Source of the DNA: Bacteroidetes bacterium OLB12
GTDB taxonomy: Bacteria > Bacteroidota > Bacteroidia > Cytophagales > Cyclobacteriaceae
Assembly (NCBI GenBank): GCA_001567185.1
Contig: LNFR01000056.1
Span: forward strand, 1 to 63,293
Direction: 5' to 3'
Length of the DNA stretch: 63,293 bases
Shown: piece after piece, positions 1-7,859 of the stretch
How positions within the stretch are numbered: the first letter of the stretch is position 1
Layout: every line of letters begins with the position of its first letter
Position numbers and translations under genes: made by a program
Notes under the pieces: model-generated
Database searches by the model: none
The model's input: only the letters and a program-made list of their open reading frames with translations
Told to the model about the DNA's origin: nothing

Positions 1-198
1 ATAAATTTCTTTTAGCGCTATGCGCAGGGTATCCAGTTCGGGTTTAGTAAGCAACCCGATGGTTTCAAGCATGGTGATGTGAGCGAGCGATCCCAACACG
101 TCAAACGGAGCAAGGTGCAAATCCAGAACATTGTCTTGCCCCGTGGTAAAGTCGGTTACTGTTTTAAGCGATTCTTTGTCTTTGCTCCAGAGTTTCAT
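1..198 (-). CDS. argH: Argininosuccinate lyase, N-terminal part (cut by window edge)
   Basis: Only the first 66 codons are inside the window; the gene continues past position 1. It starts at the ATG complementary to 196-198 and reads MKLWSKDKESLKTV, followed by FTTGQDNVLDLHLAPFDVLG and SLAHITMLETIG. That is the typical N-terminus of argininosuccinate lyase (fumarase/aspartase superfamily), which splits argininosuccinate into arginine and fumarate as the last step of arginine synthesis. It is the last visible gene of the minus-strand arginine operon and follows argE after about 90 bases. The identification rests on the N-terminal motif and the operon context. Confidence 0.88.
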   Translation of the reverse strand, partial: MKLWSKDKESLKTVTDFTTGQDNVLDLHLAPFDVLGSLAHITMLETIGLLTKPELDTLRIALKEIY

Positions 199-218
199 AT
201 TCAGTTCCCGATTTCTTT

Positions 219-264
219 AAGATTAAAGATTCAATATTCAAGATTTTAAATTCAAGATTCAAAC
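219..264. repeat. AT-rich TTCAAGATT-type short repeat between argE and argH
   Basis: The spacer between argE and argH holds imperfect iterations of ATTCAAGATT/ATTAAAGATT. The same words form a cleaner tandem array at 24035-24090. The spacer has no coding potential of its own; the reading of this stretch as a C-terminal tail of argE is explained by an indel (see argE). Confidence 0.6.
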
Positions 265-291
265 TTATAACACGAAACCGGTAACCTGTTG

Positions 292-1351
292 TTAAAGAAT
301 TTGTTCCAAAAAGTTGAATATACGATTCAATTCCAGCCTCAATTTCGTGCACGTAGATAAACTCATCGGCACTGTGCGAGCGGGCCGAATCACCAGGTCC
401 CATTTTAATAGAGGGTACCGGAATTAAGGCCTGATCGGAAGTAGTAGGGGAGCCATAGAGTTTTTTGCCGATGGACTTTCCGGCTACTACCAAGGGATGA
501 TCGTTGCTGATACCTGAAGGTCTGAGTCGGAGTGAGCGTGGAGTAACTTCGCACGAGACATGTTGCTTTACGATCTCCAGAATTTCTTCTAACGAATAAG
601 CATCAGTTGCGCGTACATCCACTGTAAACCTGCACTCAGCCGGAACCTGGTTATGTGCCTGCCCGGCATTAATTACCGTTACTGACATTTTTACTTTACC
701 AAGAGTTTCAGATTCTTTCGGGAATGAAAAGTTGCGAAACCACTCAATATCTTTTAGCGCATTATAGATGGCATTTACTCCTTCTTCACGGGCTGCATGC
801 CCGGCCTTGCCTTTCGCCACACAATCCAGCACCATCAATCCTTTTTCGGCAATGGCAATATTGGTTAGTGTCGGCTCGCCAACAATGGCACAATCAATTT
901 TTGGTAAATCATTCCAGATCAATTCAATGCCACCGGTGCCCGAAATTTCTTCTTCGGCCGTAGCAGCCATTACTAAGTTATATTTCAGGTTTGATTGATT
1001 GCTGAAATAAAAGAAGGTCATTATCAAAGAGACCAGCGGGCCACCGGCATCATTGCTTCCAAGTCCATAAAGTTTGTCATCCACAATATGAGGCGCAAAG
1101 GGATCGCGGGTATAACCCGGATTAGGTTTTACCGTATCATGATGGGAGTTGAGCAGGAGAGTTGGTTTTTTTGCGTCAAAATGTTCGTTGATGGCCCACA
1201 CGTTGTTTCCTTTTCGGAAGGCCTTTATCCCATGATGTTCAAAGAAACCCATCAGTAACCCCGCAGTCTTGCTTTCTTCTTTACTGAAAGAAGGTGTAAC
1301 TACGAGTTGCTGTAGTAAATCGATGGCAATGAAGGTAAGGTGTTCTCTCAT
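292..1351 (-). CDS. argE: M20 family deacylase of the arginine operon (ArgE type), one indel near the 3' end
   Basis: M20 zinc metallopeptidase-fold enzyme that removes the N-acyl group from an arginine precursor. In Bacteroidota with a transcarbamylase of the ArgF' type the substrate is expected to be N-acylcitrulline rather than N-acylornithine (family knowledge). Metal-site motifs are visible: SHHDTVKP, GSNDAGG and TAEEEISGTGG, then GEPT. The start is the ATG complementary to 1349-1351, overlapping the argB stop. The uncorrected frame runs on to 164 with an odd tail encoded by AT-rich repeat. Removing one base of the CC at 306-307 gives YIQLFEQIL followed by a stop at 292-294, the normal family ending, for a protein of about 352 residues. 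I therefore use the shorter span. Acetyl versus succinyl specificity cannot be read from this gene alone. Confidence 0.85.
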
Positions 1352-2141
1352 GCCTGCGTGATGAGTGTTCCTTTTGTGTCGTATCCGGTATTGGCCAGCA
1401 AGTGGGTGTGTTCACCAATCAGCACTTCTTTTACGCCCGACTGAATGGCACTGAAAGCATTTTCGAGTTTTGGAAGAATGCCATCGTGAAAGGAGCCCTT
1501 TGTTAATAGATCGTTATACAAATTAAAGTTCAGGTTGCGGATAACAGAATCCGGTTTGTTTACATCCAGCAGCACACCTTGCTTTTCAAAACAAAAGATC
1601 AAACGCACATCAAAATGCTTGCTTAACGAAATGGCCAGCACAGAAGCTATCGTGTCGGCATTGGTATTCAACATCATCCCATTTTTGTGCGTGAGGGGTG
1701 CAAACACCGGAATTACATTTTGCTTCAGCAGAAAATATAATAGTGTGCTGTTTACGCTATCGGGGGTTATGTCGCCCACAAAACCGTAGTCAACTTCTCC
1801 CACAGGACGCTTTTTGGCTTTTATCAAGTTACCATCCGCACCGGTTACACCCATTGCATTGCAATGATGTGATTGCAGTGCAGCAACAATTTGTTTATTC
1901 ACCAGTCCTCCATACACCATGGTTACCAGATCCAACGTAGGGCCATCGGTAATTCTTCTTCCTTTCACATAGTGGGATTGAATACCCAGTTGATCGCCTA
2001 ACCGGGTTGCAATTTTTTCCGCCACCATGAATAAGAATCTTAGGTGCCTGAATGGAAGCAAAGTCTTTGAGAAAATTTTTTAACGCTTTTTTCATCGTCA
2101 AGGACATTGCCGCCAATCTTGATTATATAGAGTTTGTTCAT
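1348..2141 (-). CDS. argB: N-acylglutamate kinase (ArgB), two apparent frameshifts
   Basis: Amino-acid kinase family enzyme that phosphorylates N-acylglutamate, the second step of arginine synthesis. The ATG complementary to 2139-2141 gives MNKLYIIKIGGNVLDDEK, the lysine/glycine motif expected at the N-terminus. The open frame then breaks twice. Dropping one A from the A6 run near 2088 joins DDEK to ALKNFLKDFASIQAPKILIHG. Dropping one A from the A6 run near 2020 joins HGGGK to IATRLGDQLGIQSHYVKGRR. After both corrections the protein is about 263 residues, normal for the family, with GGLVNKQIVAAL and GVTGADGNL as expected. Both indels lie in homopolymers, so sequence error is more likely than a pseudogene. 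The stop overlaps the argE start, indicating translational coupling. Confidence 0.85.
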
Positions 2142-2170
2142 ATTTTAACTAGTTGACAAAAGGCAATTGA

Positions 2171-2192
2171 CAGTTGACAATATTGTCAACTG
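2171..2192. repeat. Perfect 22-bp palindrome between argF' and argB
   Basis: CAGTTGACAA followed by TA and TTGTCAACTG forms a perfect self-complementary sequence directly downstream of the argF' stop (2201-2203). It lies among further TTGAC/GTCAA words that fill the 59-base spacer. In the RNA it would fold into a strong hairpin inside the operon. No U-tract follows on the minus strand, so a terminator is not supported; an RNA-processing site, an operator or simply repeat-family sequence are all possible. Confidence 0.6.
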
Positions 2193-2200
2193 ATTTTTGT

Positions 2201-3160
2201 CTATTGTCTTTTGATTTTAAGAAGTTCTGCCAACACCGCCTGCGCGGCCCAAACCCGGTTGCCGGCTTGCTGTGTTACTATACTGTTTGGCCCATCCAGA
2301 ATTTCATCGCTCAGTTCTACATTTCTGCGAACGGGCAAACAATGCATAATCTTTGCCTTGTTGGCGAGTGCCAGTTTTTTGTTTGTCAGCATCCACTCCG
2401 GGTCGTTGCAATAGATTTTGCCGTAATCTTTATATGTGCTCCAGTTTTTGATGTACACAAAGTCAGCCTCTTTCAATGCTTCGTCCTGGTTATGGGTAAT
2501 CGTTGCGCCTTTGGTGAACTTGCTGTCCAACTCATAATCTTCCGGATGCGTGATCACAAAATCGGCCTGGCCCCAGGCAGTAATCCATTGTGAAAAACTA
2601 TTGGCTACACATTGGGGTAATGCCTTAACATGCGGAGCCCAGGTAAGTACGATTTTTGGTTTACGCTTTTCCTTAAAAGTTTCAGTAATGGTAATTAAAT
2701 CAGTAAGACTTTGAAGAGGATGTAGTGTGGCGCTCTCAAGGCTTAACACCGGAACGCCCGCGTATTTTATAAACTGGTTAATGTAGAGTTCGCTATAGTC
2801 GTCTTCTTTATTTTTTAGCGATGGGAAGGTACGCACACCCAGTATGTCGAAATATTTTCCGAGCACGGGTGCAGCTTCCTTTACATGTTCAACGGTTGTG
2901 CCGCTCATGATCGCCTCGTCTTCAAACTCGAGGGTCCAGCCATCCTGGCCAACATTAAATACAATCGCATCCATGCCCAGATTTTTGGCAGCAATTTGTG
3001 TGCTGATGCGGGTGCGCATGCTGGGATTTAAGAATAACATACCAAGGCGTTTGTGTTCGCCAAGTTTACTATCCTTAAACGGATCGGCTTTATAAGCCAA
3101 TGCCTTTGCCACCAATGCCGAGAGATCACCTACTTCATTTACTGAAAGAAAATTTTTCAT
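2201..3160 (-). CDS. argF': N-acylornithine carbamoyltransferase (SOTCase/AOTCase type)
   Basis: Transcarbamylase of the Bacteroidota/Xanthomonas branch that carbamoylates an N-acylated ornithine to N-acylcitrulline. The 319 residues include the carbamoyl-phosphate motif SMRTR (47-51) and the C-terminal substrate motif HCLPVRRN. The loop GTTVEH has Val at residue 90. In the literature as I recall it, this position is Pro in the Bacteroides fragilis N-succinylornithine enzyme and Glu in the Xanthomonas N-acetylornithine enzyme, and changing Glu to Pro, Ser or Val shifts preference to the succinylated substrate. I therefore infer N-succinylornithine as the likely substrate. The start codon overlaps the argD stop by four bases. 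The intact frame needs no correction. Confidence 0.92.
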   Translation of the reverse strand: MKNFLSVNEVGDLSALVAKALAYKADPFKDSKLGEHKRLGMLFLNPSMRTRISTQIAAKNLGMDAIVFNVGQDGWTLEFEDEAIMSGTTVEHVKEAAPVLGKYFDILGVRTFPSLKNKEDDYSELYINQFIKYAGVPVLSLESATLHPLQSLTDLITITETFKEKRKPKIVLTWAPHVKALPQCVANSFSQWITAWGQADFVITHPEDYELDSKFTKGATITHNQDEALKEADFVYIKNWSTYKDYGKIYCNDPEWMLTNKKLALANKAKIMHCLPVRRNVELSDEILDGPNSIVTQQAGNRVWAAQAVLAELLKIKRQ

Positions 3161-4293
3161 AGAGCCGCTATTGGTTTTAATTCAACAGAAAGCGCCTCGA
3201 GAAAAATTTCCGCTTCGGATTTGGATAAGGCAAGGGATGGTAACAAACGCACCGTATTGGGTTTAGCTTCACCTGTAAAAATATGATGTTTGAAGAGTAA
3301 ATCCTTGCGCAAGCCAGCCATTGATTCAGGTAAGTCAAATCCTATCATTAGTCCGCGGCCGCGTACATCCAAAATGGAAGGATACGCTTTTAAGGCCTTC
3401 ATCCAGAAATCGCCCAAAGTTTGAGCGTTCGCCATCAGGTTTTCATTTTCAATAACCTCCAGCACAGCAATACCGGCAGCGCAGGCCAGGTAGTTGCCGC
3501 CAAACGTGGTGCCCAGCATACCGCTCCAGGGTTTAATGGCTGGGTGAATCAACACACCGCCAATCGGGAAGCCATTGCCCATTCCTTTAGCAAGTGTTAC
3601 CAGGTCAGCTTCAATGCCTGCATGCTGATGAGCAAAGAATTTTCCGGTGCGCCCATAACCCGATTGCACTTCGTCCAGAATCAGCAAGGCTCCGGCCTGT
3701 TTTGTTTTTTGTGCGATGTGTTTTAAAAATGAATCATCCGGAATCTGAATGCCGCCAACACCCTGTATGCCTTCGATGATAACGGCAGCAATCGTGTGAT
3801 CGATGGCTTGATCAAATGCGATCGTATCATTTAGGGGAATAAATACAATTTCATGTCCGGTATTGAAGGGTGCAACAATTTTTGGATTGTCGGTTGCGGC
3901 CACTGCACCGGACGTGCGACCATGAAAAGCTTTCTTAAAAGCAATAATCTTTTTGCGGCCTGTGATAAACGAAGCAAGTTTTAACGCATTCTCGTTGGCT
4001 TCGGCACCGCTGTTACACAAAAACAATTGATGATTTGTATAACCTGATAGCTGACCAAGTTTCTCTGCCAGGTTCTCCTGCATTGAATTTTTTACACTGT
4101 TCGAATAAAAACTGATTTTATCCAACTGATTTTTCAATGCTTCAACAAAATGAGGATGGTTATGTCCGATCGAAATCACCGCATGTCCACCGTACAAATC
4201 CAGATATTTTTTTCCTTCACTATCCCACAACCATGAGCCCACAGCTTTAACCGGTTCGATGGGGAAGAGGGGGTAAACGTCAAATAGTTTCAC
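3157..4293 (-). CDS. argD: N-acylornithine aminotransferase (class III PLP aminotransferase)
   Basis: Class III aminotransferase of 378 residues that converts N-acylglutamate semialdehyde to N-acylornithine using glutamate as amino donor. Visible motifs are DLYGGHAVISIGHNHP near the N-terminus, NSGAEANENALKLA for phosphate binding of PLP, LDEVQSGYGRTGKFF with the Asp that contacts the pyridine nitrogen, and TLAKGMGNGFPIGG with the Schiff-base Lys. It is slightly shorter than E. coli ArgD, as usual for this phylum. It sits between argC and argF' and its stop overlaps the argF' start, so the two are translationally coupled. Other class III members (ornithine or GABA aminotransferase) are excluded by the operon context. 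Confidence 0.92.
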   Translation of the reverse strand: MKLFDVYPLFPIEPVKAVGSWLWDSEGKKYLDLYGGHAVISIGHNHPHFVEALKNQLDKISFYSNSVKNSMQENLAEKLGQLSGYTNHQLFLCNSGAEANENALKLASFITGRKKIIAFKKAFHGRTSGAVAATDNPKIVAPFNTGHEIVFIPLNDTIAFDQAIDHTIAAVIIEGIQGVGGIQIPDDSFLKHIAQKTKQAGALLILDEVQSGYGRTGKFFAHQHAGIEADLVTLAKGMGNGFPIGGVLIHPAIKPWSGMLGTTFGGNYLACAAGIAVLEVIENENLMANAQTLGDFWMKALKAYPSILDVRGRGLMIGFDLPESMAGLRKDLLFKHHIFTGEAKPNTVRLLPSLALSKSEAEIFLEALSVELKPIAAL

Positions 4294-4337
4294 TTTTATA
4301 AAGTTGAAAGTTGGGAGTTAAAAGTTTAAAGTGATGC

Positions 4338-4697
4338 TCAAGACCTCACTTTTTTGATCAGTGAAATTAACATAGCTTTAACTTCATTATTTAAGTTACT
4401 TAACTCATTATACACTTTAGTAGAAATGAAGTTAAGATCCAGGCATAATAAAATCAGATATTCAACTTCCTGCGATGAACCTAAGGAAGTTTGTAGGTAG
4501 TTGGCAAAATCTTTTTTGGTTGATTTTCCGCTACCTTCCGCAATATTTGTTGGAATAGAAACAGCGGCACGTCTTAGTTGACTGGTAATTCCATATAATT
4601 CTTCTTTCGGAAAAGTTTTAGTTTGGTTGTAAATCAGCAACACATTTTTGTGAGCCTTTTGCCAAACAATCAGTTCTTTGAAGTTTTGCATACTCAA
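4338..4697 (-). CDS. Four-helix-bundle protein (23S rRNA intervening-sequence / S23 family)
   Basis: Small 119-residue, largely helical protein. The motifs FKELIVWQKAHK, ELYGITSQLRRAAVSIPTNIAEG, KDFANYLQTSLGSSQEVEYLI and the lysine-rich end match the S23/four-helix-bundle family (TIGR02436-like). Members were first noticed inside intervening sequences of 23S rRNA genes and are scattered as single genes in many genomes; no biochemical role is firmly established. Here it interrupts the arginine operon between argC and argD, in the same direction, and is flanked on both sides by AT-rich low-complexity sequence (4294-4335 and 4700-4754). That setting suggests a later insertion. No catalytic residues are apparent. 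Confidence 0.85.
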   Translation of the reverse strand: MSMQNFKELIVWQKAHKNVLLIYNQTKTFPKEELYGITSQLRRAAVSIPTNIAEGSGKSTKKDFANYLQTSLGSSQEVEYLILLCLDLNFISTKVYNELSNLNNEVKAMLISLIKKVRS

Positions 4698-4754
4698 ATC
4701 CTTTAACTTTCAACCTACGATACTTTAGACTTTCAAACGTTCAACTTATTACTA

Positions 4755-5728
4755 TTAAAATACAATTCCCTTCAACCTTATCCCTTCACTTTCCTCCAAT
4801 CCAAACATCAGGTTCATGTTTTGTACGGCCTGGCCACTGGCTCCTTTCAATAGATTATCAGTTATAGAATGAATAGCAAGTTGGTTGCCCACTTTTTCCC
4901 AGATGGATCAAACACTTATTGGTGTTTACTACCTGTTTCAGGTTAATGGGTTCTTTGCTTACATGCGTGAATGGATGTGCTGCATAAAATTTTCATACAA
5001 CATATATAACTCTTCCAGCGAAAGCGCAGAACGCACGACCGAGGTTACGAAAATGCCACGCGCAAAATCACCCCGCCACGGCACAAAGTTTGCAGGTCCG
5101 CCAAACGATGGCTGAAGTTTTTTTTAATGTTTGATTGATTTCACTCAGGTGTTGATGTGAAAGTGTTTTGTATGCGGAAATATTGTTAGTGCGCCAGGTA
5201 AAGTGTGTAGTGTCTTGCAACTTTTGTCCGGCACCGGTAGAGCCCGTTATGCCTGTTGTATGAACCTCTGTTAACAAGCCTGCTTGTGCAAGTGGCAGCA
5301 ATCCAAGTTGAATAGCCGTAGCAAAGCAACCCGGGTTGGCAATGTTTTTGGCCTGCTTGATTTTTTTCACGCTGAAATTCCGGTAAGCCGTAAACAAATT
5401 CACGATCTCCGGCTTTATCGCCTAAGCGAAAATCGTTACCTAAATCTATCATGCGCGTGGTTGAAGCAAAGCTGTGTTCACTCAATAGCTTCTTGCTCTC
5501 GCCATGGCTAAGACAAAGAAACAACACATCCACCGGTTGGTTAAAATCTGCTGAATAAATTAAATCAGTTTCGCCCACCAAATCGTGGTGTGTGCTTGTT
5601 ACCGGTTTACCGGCCTGGCTGCGACTTTGAACAAATACAACTTCTACGTGTGGATGATTGAGCAATAGCCGCAATGTTTCGCCACCGGTGTAGCCCGCTC
5701 CGCCTATGATGCCTGCTTTTAATTTCAT
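4755..5728 (-). CDS. argC: N-acylglutamyl-phosphate reductase (ArgC), four apparent indels
   Basis: NADPH-dependent reductase that makes N-acylglutamate semialdehyde. It starts at 5728 with [17 protein letters not shown], the nucleotide-binding Gly motif. The catalytic motif NPGCFATA follows after the first break. Four indels are needed to read the whole gene: one extra A in the A7 run near 5365 ([14 protein letters not shown] to [11 protein letters not shown]), one extra A in the A8 run near 5125 (QTLKK to [16 protein letters not shown]), one missing T near 4995 ([13 protein letters not shown]), and one extra base near 4900 ([13 protein letters not shown]). After correction the gene ends [16 protein letters not shown] at a stop at 4755-4757, about 324 residues, normal for ArgC. 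All four changes restore family-like sequence, so assembly error is likely. Confidence 0.82.
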
Positions 5729-5739
5729 TTTTTTATTAG

Positions 5740-5868
5740 TTAAAACTTAGAAAAGTTTAAAGTTCAAAGGCCAAAGTTTAAAGTTTAAAGTTTAATGGTT
5801 GCTTTAAACTCTAAACTTCCCTTTTAACTTCCTACTTTAAACTTTTAACTTCCTACTTTAAACTTTCT
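5740..5868. repeat. AAAGTTTAA-type AT-rich repeat with inverted arms between argC and argG
   Basis: The spacer contains repeated AAAGTTTAAAG words (about 5753-5790), then the complementary words TTTAAACTCTAAACTTCC and TACTTTAAACTT (about 5801-5868). The two halves can pair into a long imperfect hairpin. The right end overlaps the last codons of argG, so its terminal residues SLK are encoded by the repeat. Similar AAGTTTAAAG words occur at 4300-4335. Not coding. Confidence 0.6.
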
Positions 5869-7055
5869 GCTTCTCCCTTCACCTGATGATAAATTGCTAC
5901 CTGGTTACCGAATATTTTGGTAAATCCTTTCACATCATCACCGGTCCAGCCCAAATTCATTTCGCCATACTTACCAAATTTAGCCGACATCAGATCGTAT
6001 GCAGACTCGATGCCATTGATCTGGAAGCGATAGGGGTAGAGTGTAATGGAAACTTCGCCTGTTACATTTTGTTGTGAACTGGTTAGGAAGGCCTCCATAT
6101 CCCGCATAACCGGATCGAGGTATTGACCTTCGTGCAACCAGTTGCCATAAAACTGGGCGAGCTGATCCTTCCAGCTTAACTGCCACTTGGTAAGAACGTG
6201 CTTTTCCAGCGCATGATGGGCTTTAATGATGAGCACGGGTGCGGCTGCTTCAAACCCCACGCGACCTTTAATTCCAATAATAGTATCGCCTACATGAATA
6301 TCGCGGCCAATGCCATACGGCCCGGCAATAGCCTGCAAGGCATGGATTGCCTCAACCGGATGTTGGTAGGTTTTTCCGTTTACCGAAACCAGTTCGCCTT
6401 TTTTAAATCCGAGTCTTACTGCTTCATTACCTTGTTTGGTAACCTGTGTGGGCCAGGCTTCTTCCGGTAGCTGGCCGAGAGAGTTTAATGTTTCTTTACC
6501 ACCTACCGATGTACCCCAGATGCCTTTATTAATAGAGTACTTTGCTTTTTCGGCACTGAAGTGAATTCCTCTTTCCTTCAGATAATTCACTTCTTCTTCG
6601 CGGCTCAGTTTCTTATCGCGAATAGGCGTAATAATTTCGGCACCCGGATGCAAAATCTGGATGATCATATCAAACCGCACCTGGTCGTTGCCGGCACCGG
6701 TGCTTCCGTGGGCCACGGCATCGGCTTTAATTTCTTTGGCATACGTGGCAGCTGCCAGCGCCTGGCTCATACGCTCGGCACTTACGCTTAAAGGATACGT
6801 TCCGTTTTTCAAGACATTGCCAAATACCAGGTACCTGATAACCTTGTCGTAGTAGTTGCGGGTTTCATCAATGGTTTTGTGCGAAGCCACCCCCAGGCTC
6901 AAAGCCCGTTTTTCAATTTCCTTCACTTCCTCTGCGCTAAAGCCACCGGTGTTTACGGTAAGGGTGTGCACTTCGTAGCCTAACTCTTTTGAGAGATAGA
7001 TGGCGCAGTAGGAGGTATCCAATCCTCCGCTAAATGCTAAAACAACTTTTTTCAT
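5853..7055 (-). CDS. argG: Argininosuccinate synthase
   Basis: ATP-dependent ligase of 400 residues joining citrulline and aspartate to argininosuccinate. The ATP-pyrophosphatase P-loop VLAFSGGLDTSYC lies at residues 5-17. HGSTGAGNDQVRFD and GIWGTSVGG follow, and the C-terminal domain contains GFEAAAPVLIIKAHHALEKHVLT. The open frame is complete. It is the second gene of the operon, about 54 bases after the GNAT gene and about 124 bases before argC. Its last codons run into an AAAGTTTAA repeat, but the core domain is intact. It is a slightly diverged form typical of Bacteroidota. Confidence 0.95.
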   Translation of the reverse strand: MKKVVLAFSGGLDTSYCAIYLSKELGYEVHTLTVNTGGFSAEEVKEIEKRALSLGVASHKTIDETRNYYDKVIRYLVFGNVLKNGTYPLSVSAERMSQALAAATYAKEIKADAVAHGSTGAGNDQVRFDMIIQILHPGAEIITPIRDKKLSREEEVNYLKERGIHFSAEKAKYSINKGIWGTSVGGKETLNSLGQLPEEAWPTQVTKQGNEAVRLGFKKGELVSVNGKTYQHPVEAIHALQAIAGPYGIGRDIHVGDTIIGIKGRVGFEAAAPVLIIKAHHALEKHVLTKWQLSWKDQLAQFYGNWLHEGQYLDPVMRDMEAFLTSSQQNVTGEVSITLYPYRFQINGIESAYDLMSAKFGKYGEMNLGWTGDDVKGFTKIFGNQVAIYHQVKGEAESLK

Positions 7056-7109
7056 GAACTAATTATATTAAAGAATAATTAATCCCTCTCTTGTGTTGAG
7101 GGGCAAAGA

Positions 7110-7859
7110 CTACCAGAAAAACAAGAAGCTCAAAAACGAAGATTTCTTCTTTTCATCATCGCCTTGCTGTTTCTTCCAGCTTTTGAGCAACACAAACTGC
7201 TTGAAGCGAACCCAGCGTTCGAACAACTTGAAGTTGCCTTTGAACTCACGTTTTTTATGGTGTTCCAGATCGCCTTCGGGTGTAACAACAGTTTTAGCCA
7301 GTTCGGCTTTCTTCTTTGCATCTTCCACCGGATCGAATAACATGGCCGTACACATGCAGTTCTTGCGGCCTTTGGCCATCAGAATTTCGAAGTTTACACA
7401 ACTGCGGCAACCTTTCCAGAATTCTTCATCGGTAGTAAGCTCAGAATAGGTTACGGGTTCATACCCCAGGTCGGAGTTGATCTTCATTACCGCCAGGCCG
7501 GTAGTAAGTCCAAAGATTTTTGCATCCGGGTATTTCTTCCGCGAAAGCTCAAACACCTTGCGTTTGATTTCGGTGGCCACACCGGTTTTTCGGAAGGGTG
7601 GTGATACGATTAATCCTGAGTTTGCCACATACTTTTCGTGTTCCCACGCTTCGATGTAGCAAAAGCCTACCCAGGTTCCGTCTTTGGTAACGGCAATTAC
7701 TGCTTTGCCCTCCTCCATTTTCATTTTCACATAGTCAGGAGAGCGTTTGGCAATGCCGGTGCCGCGCGCTTTGGCAGATTCGGCCATCTCGTTGGTGATG
7801 GTTTCTGCGTAATGGGTGTCATCGGCCGTAGCTGGTCTGACAATTATATTATTATCCAA
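7110..7859 (-). CDS. GNAT acyltransferase heading the arginine operon, candidate N-acylglutamate synthase
   Basis: GNAT-fold acyl-CoA transferase of 249 residues. The acyl-CoA pyrophosphate loop is RKTGVA at residues 90-95, after the beta4 strand NSGLIVSPP. The GNAT core ends near residue 145. It is followed by a Cys-rich segment CRSC (151-154) and CMC (168-170), spaced like a metal or Fe-S site, and then a basic tail rich in Lys. The gene is first in the operon, immediately before argG, and no argA or argJ is present among the genes seen. I infer that it supplies the first step, acylation of glutamate; whether acetyl- or succinyl-CoA is used is open. The Cys segment is not part of a standard GNAT domain. 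Confidence 0.75.
   Translation of the reverse strand: MDNNIIVRPATADDTHYAETITNEMAESAKARGTGIAKRSPDYVKMKMEEGKAVIAVTKDGTWVGFCYIEAWEHEKYVANSGLIVSPPFRKTGVATEIKRKVFELSRKKYPDAKIFGLTTGLAVMKINSDLGYEPVTYSELTTDEEFWKGCRSCVNFEILMAKGRKNCMCTAMLFDPVEDAKKKAELAKTVVTPEGDLEHHKKREFKGNFKLFERWVRFKQFVLLKSWKKQQGDDEKKKSSFLSFLFFW

Noticed and set aside
164-291. A repeat-encoded C-terminal tail on argE overlapping argH
   Set aside because: Removing one base of the CC at 306-307 gives the normal family ending FEQIL and a stop at 292-294, so the tail is an indel artefact.
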